A stretch of DNA of 64,000 nucleotides from NCBI GenBank assembly GCA_013396525.1, contig VWYX01000126.1:620001-684000 (forward strand), read 5' to 3'. Numbering within the stretch: the stretch's first letter is position 1; the number at the start of each line of letters is the position of its first letter. This stretch comes from Chaetorhynchus papuensis. Its lineage: Eukaryota > Chordata > Aves > Passeriformes > Rhipiduridae. Shown one piece after another: positions 61,112-64,000 of this stretch. The notes beneath the pieces were generated by a model. That model saw nothing but the letters and a program-made list of their open reading frames with translations. It ran no database searches and had not been told where the DNA came from. A program made the translations under genes and the position numbers.

Positions 61112-61816
61112 AAGCCCAAAGCACGGCAGTGGGGTTTAGGGAATAGTTAGCAATAACAGGTTGTCTTAGGTCAGAGAATTTCCACCTTATCACGTCATTG
61201 TGTTAAATAACATTTTCTGAAATATGGTTTTGCCTTTTGAGGTTATAAAAAGTCTCCTTCTGTCTTCCCCTGCTGTAGAAAACCATACCATCCTGACTGT
61301 GACAGTCCATGCCCCTCCTGCTCCCAGTAAATACATTTAAAAAACCCTACAGTATTATAAATACAATTGTCAATATACCTTAATTTATCAAAGATCATTT
61401 AAGAAAAAGCTTGCATGTTTTATAAGCATGTTAAATTAGCCATGTGTTCATTATATTGGAGATTTTTACATTTTAATTATGATTTGTGATGTCCAAATTA
61501 TAGGTCGGTGTGTATGCCTTTGTTGCAGTGGCTTTTCTCTCATCTATCAGTTCATTTGAGCTGTAATATTACTTTCTTCTAATAAAATTTTAAGCTCATC
61601 AAGTCAGGACAGGAAAATTGTCCATGGATTGGTCTCCTACTGAGCTCCAAGTATTAAGAGGGGGGTCGGGTGTCTTCAGAATTGTTCATTCTGCTTGTAG
61701 CTTGCAAGAACGCTTTGTGCTACAGAGAAGCAGCTCTAACCTGAATGTTGGAGGATCCTGACCTTAATTGTTCAGGACAGGGACAATGAATCTTGATCCT
61801 TGGAACAGCCTTAGCT

Positions 61817-61833
61817 ATTCTGGGAAATGTAGT
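61817..61833 (-). promoter_or_regulatory. ZNF143/STAF-like binding site
   Basis: The plus strand reads attctgggaaatgtagt. Its reverse complement, actacatttcccagaat, differs at one position from the ACTACAATTCCCAGAAT-type core bound by the zinc-finger protein ZNF143 (STAF), found at many promoters and chromatin loop anchors. A 16-of-17 match is unlikely by chance in 64 kb, but the site has no CpG island or transcript evidence around it. It may be a relic of a repeat or a distal element. Confidence 0.4.
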
Positions 61834-64000
61834 CATCTCAAAGTATGACAGTTTGGTTATTACTGATTAGACGTGTTTCAGATGAGATTTCCAGGGATCA
61901 GTGATTAACATACACCATCTACAAGTAATATTTTTTCAGGATCATATTCTGCAGGGAGCTTGGTTAGCTCAAATCCTTAAGTCACTGCTTTCCTTTTTTA
62001 AATATTGGATAGATGTTGGTACAAAAGCCTGCAACTTCTCTTTTTCTTCTTTTATTTTTCCTCTCCAAGTGGGTAGGCATACCAAATTACTTATGGAAAA
62101 GCTAATTCAGCTGAAGGTATTACATAGCAGAGTGTGCTGACTAACATTCTCCTGGGAAGTGCTTTCAATAGAACACGCCATAAATCCGTTATTTATGAAA
62201 AGAGTTCTGTTTCTCTAGAGGTGTAATTTCTTTACCGTTGCCAAAAAAGTATGTAGCAGTCTTTATTTCTGTAAATGTCTTAGGCTGGGTAAATTCTGAA
62301 TTTGCAATGCTTTGAAGAAAAATGGCATAAGACATTCACATATTAGAAGGAGGGAATTTTGGTAAGTGCCAAAATGCACATACCTGTGGAAAAGTCAGGG
62401 TGCCTTGCTGTTAGAAGATAACCCAAGGCGACAACTGGACCTTAGAGTTCATTGGCTAGAAGGAAATGTCAACATGACAAGTGTAATTAATGGCTGTGAA
62501 TGCTTCTGGGAGTCTTGTGGAAGAAACGGATATTTCTCTCTAGCCTTGGAATATCCAATAAGCTTCCAAAAGCTAATTGTGTAGTGCAAGATATGTATTT
62601 AGTGCTACAATTATACTAGTGATATTCCTTTGAGGATTTCCCTTCCTGCATATTTCTGGATGCAGTATGCCCTGTTGAACATTTTTGACCTGTAAAATGT
62701 GGAGTATTTTCTGATAAGTGACCTTGCATGTTGCAGGTGCACAGTGCTTTGCAAGGCTTGATTCTGTTTAGGGGAAGTGGAGGAAAAGTGATCTCAGTAG
62801 TGCTTGAACTCTAAAAAATGTTGAAGATGGAGCTGTATCCATTTGGCTTTTGTAGTTTCTTTCCAGTTTTTGAACAGGACAGATAAATACTGTATGCTAA
62901 CCTCAGCTGCACAGGCTTTCAGTTTACTAAAACTGCAGGTCTTAGCATGATTCCTGTTGTTCTTGTAACCAAAAATGCTTACTTTGCTCAGAACAGCCTG
63001 TTCTAGTAAAAAAATATGTTGTAGTGTATATTCTATTCTTCTGTGTTCTCGCTAGCATTTACAGAAGAGAGGAAAGCCATGTCTTTGTCGTCTACCTACG
63101 ATATCTACTTAATTGTAAGCATTTTGCATGCATGAAGTATGACCTTTTTTTGTAGTGCTTTGCATTTGAGGTTTGTGACTAATCAATCCTTCTATTGAGC
63201 CCTGATATTTTCTACTTAGCATATAAAAATGGTGATATAAAGGTGGACTCTTGCATAAGAAAACTGATCTAAAATTTATACTGGGGTAAATTTCTACCCC
63301 TGTGTCAGGTTGTATGGGATCTTTGACAAGTCTTTTAGTTTCTTGTACCCCAGTTTTCGGTGTTTAAAACACACATACACAGCTAAAACTTCTATTTATT
63401 GTTAATTTTGTGTACTGTGCTGATACTTATATGTAGGTCAGGGGCTTTTTCTTAGAGTCTGGGTTTGGCCTCTTCAAATGACTGTGGCCTTGGTCCCAGC
63501 GTGTAATGCAAACCACAGGCTGATGTCTATAAAGAGGTTTTTGTCTTTGAGGCACCTAGACAGTACTCACAGAAGGGAAGGAGCTGAAGACGCTGGCAGA
63601 GTAACAAATTAGTATTTGTCTACGTGTTTATGTCTATGGTTAAATAATAAATTAATTTTTTTTGGTAGTTATTTTTAAATCTCATACCAACAATGTCTTA
63701 GACAAATAGCATTCTAATGTGCAGAAGACTTTGCACAACATGTTAGGTTTGCTTGTTTGTGACTGATCCACTGCACCATTAAAAAAAATAGTTAACTCCG
63801 TTAAGTGAAATGGCACAATAAATTTTGAACTCTTACGGAATGACTGTTTCACTCATCATTGATTGCTATTTACTTATTTATGTTCATCAGTTACTCTTTG
63901 TGTTGTCATTCTTTTATTGCTATGTCAATGTGATAAAATCATACATCTAGCTGTCTCTTCCATCCCTACTTACAAAATCTGTACTACATTTTTCATTGTG

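Larger units (their letters stand above)
59199..64000. other. AT-rich non-coding sequence
   Basis: No gene or transposon recognised. It contains an (AAAT)n microsatellite at 61093-61111 and a ZNF143-like site at 61817-61833, listed separately. Open frames are 79 codons or shorter. Confidence 0.55.

Noticed and set aside
1..64000. Bacterial-type operons, CRISPR arrays or phage-like systems
   Set aside because: No dense ORFs, ribosome binding sites or regularly spaced repeats. The CR1 and LTR content shows vertebrate DNA.

Overview
This window looks like nuclear DNA from a bird, most likely a neoavian species. The main evidence is the repeats: at least four CR1 retroposon fragments, three of them with the diagnostic 3' octamer tail (ATTCTGTG-like), and one degraded LTR of an avian endogenous retrovirus of the ERV-L-like kind. 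There is no Alu, L1 or other mammalian repeat that I recognise. The sequence is AT-rich, CpG-poor and has a low repeat load, with short microsatellites and many T/G-rich or A/C-rich low-complexity tracts. All of this is typical of avian intergenic or intronic DNA.

I cannot support any complete protein-coding gene. The open frames are short (166 codons at most), overlap on both strands, and mostly start and end without splice or codon context. The longest one lies antisense to the LTR. Two places deserve a check as possible exons: an open minus-strand island at about 33.24-34.06 kb, and a 189-bp phase-0 exon-like block with good splice sites at 36197-36385 on the plus strand. I see no tRNA, rRNA, CRISPR or recognised microRNA.

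Layout. 0-17 kb is mostly featureless AT-rich sequence with poly-A and T/G tracts, an old CR1 tail near 3.0 kb, a GC-richer patch at 3.2-3.5 kb and a conserved-looking block at 4.6-5.1 kb. 17-30 kb holds a MEIS/PBX-type motif cluster (17.7 kb), a CR1 3' tail (19.6-19.7 kb), a conserved-looking block (21.0-21.3 kb), the ERV LTR (23.7-24.1 kb) and the best conserved-noncoding candidate (29.2-29.65 kb). 33-45 kb has the possible exons, a 17-bp minisatellite (35.4 kb), two CR1 copies in opposite orientation (37.0-37.4 kb plus; 39.0-39.8 kb minus, with an ORF2 remnant), a strong G-quadruplex motif (37.7 kb) and a compound CR1 with inverted ends (44.9-45.1 kb). 45-64 kb is largely unannotated, with a 15-N assembly gap (50.45 kb), a TAATTA-rich block (54.5-54.9 kb), a CpG-containing block (55.9-56.1 kb), a second G-quadruplex motif (59.2 kb) and a ZNF143-like site (61.8 kb).

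The best overall reading is a gene desert or a very large intron with scattered candidate regulatory elements. I found no new enzymatic or defence-like system. The most unusual structure is a perfect 15-bp inverted repeat inside the 39-kb CR1 copy, which looks like a template-switch mutation.
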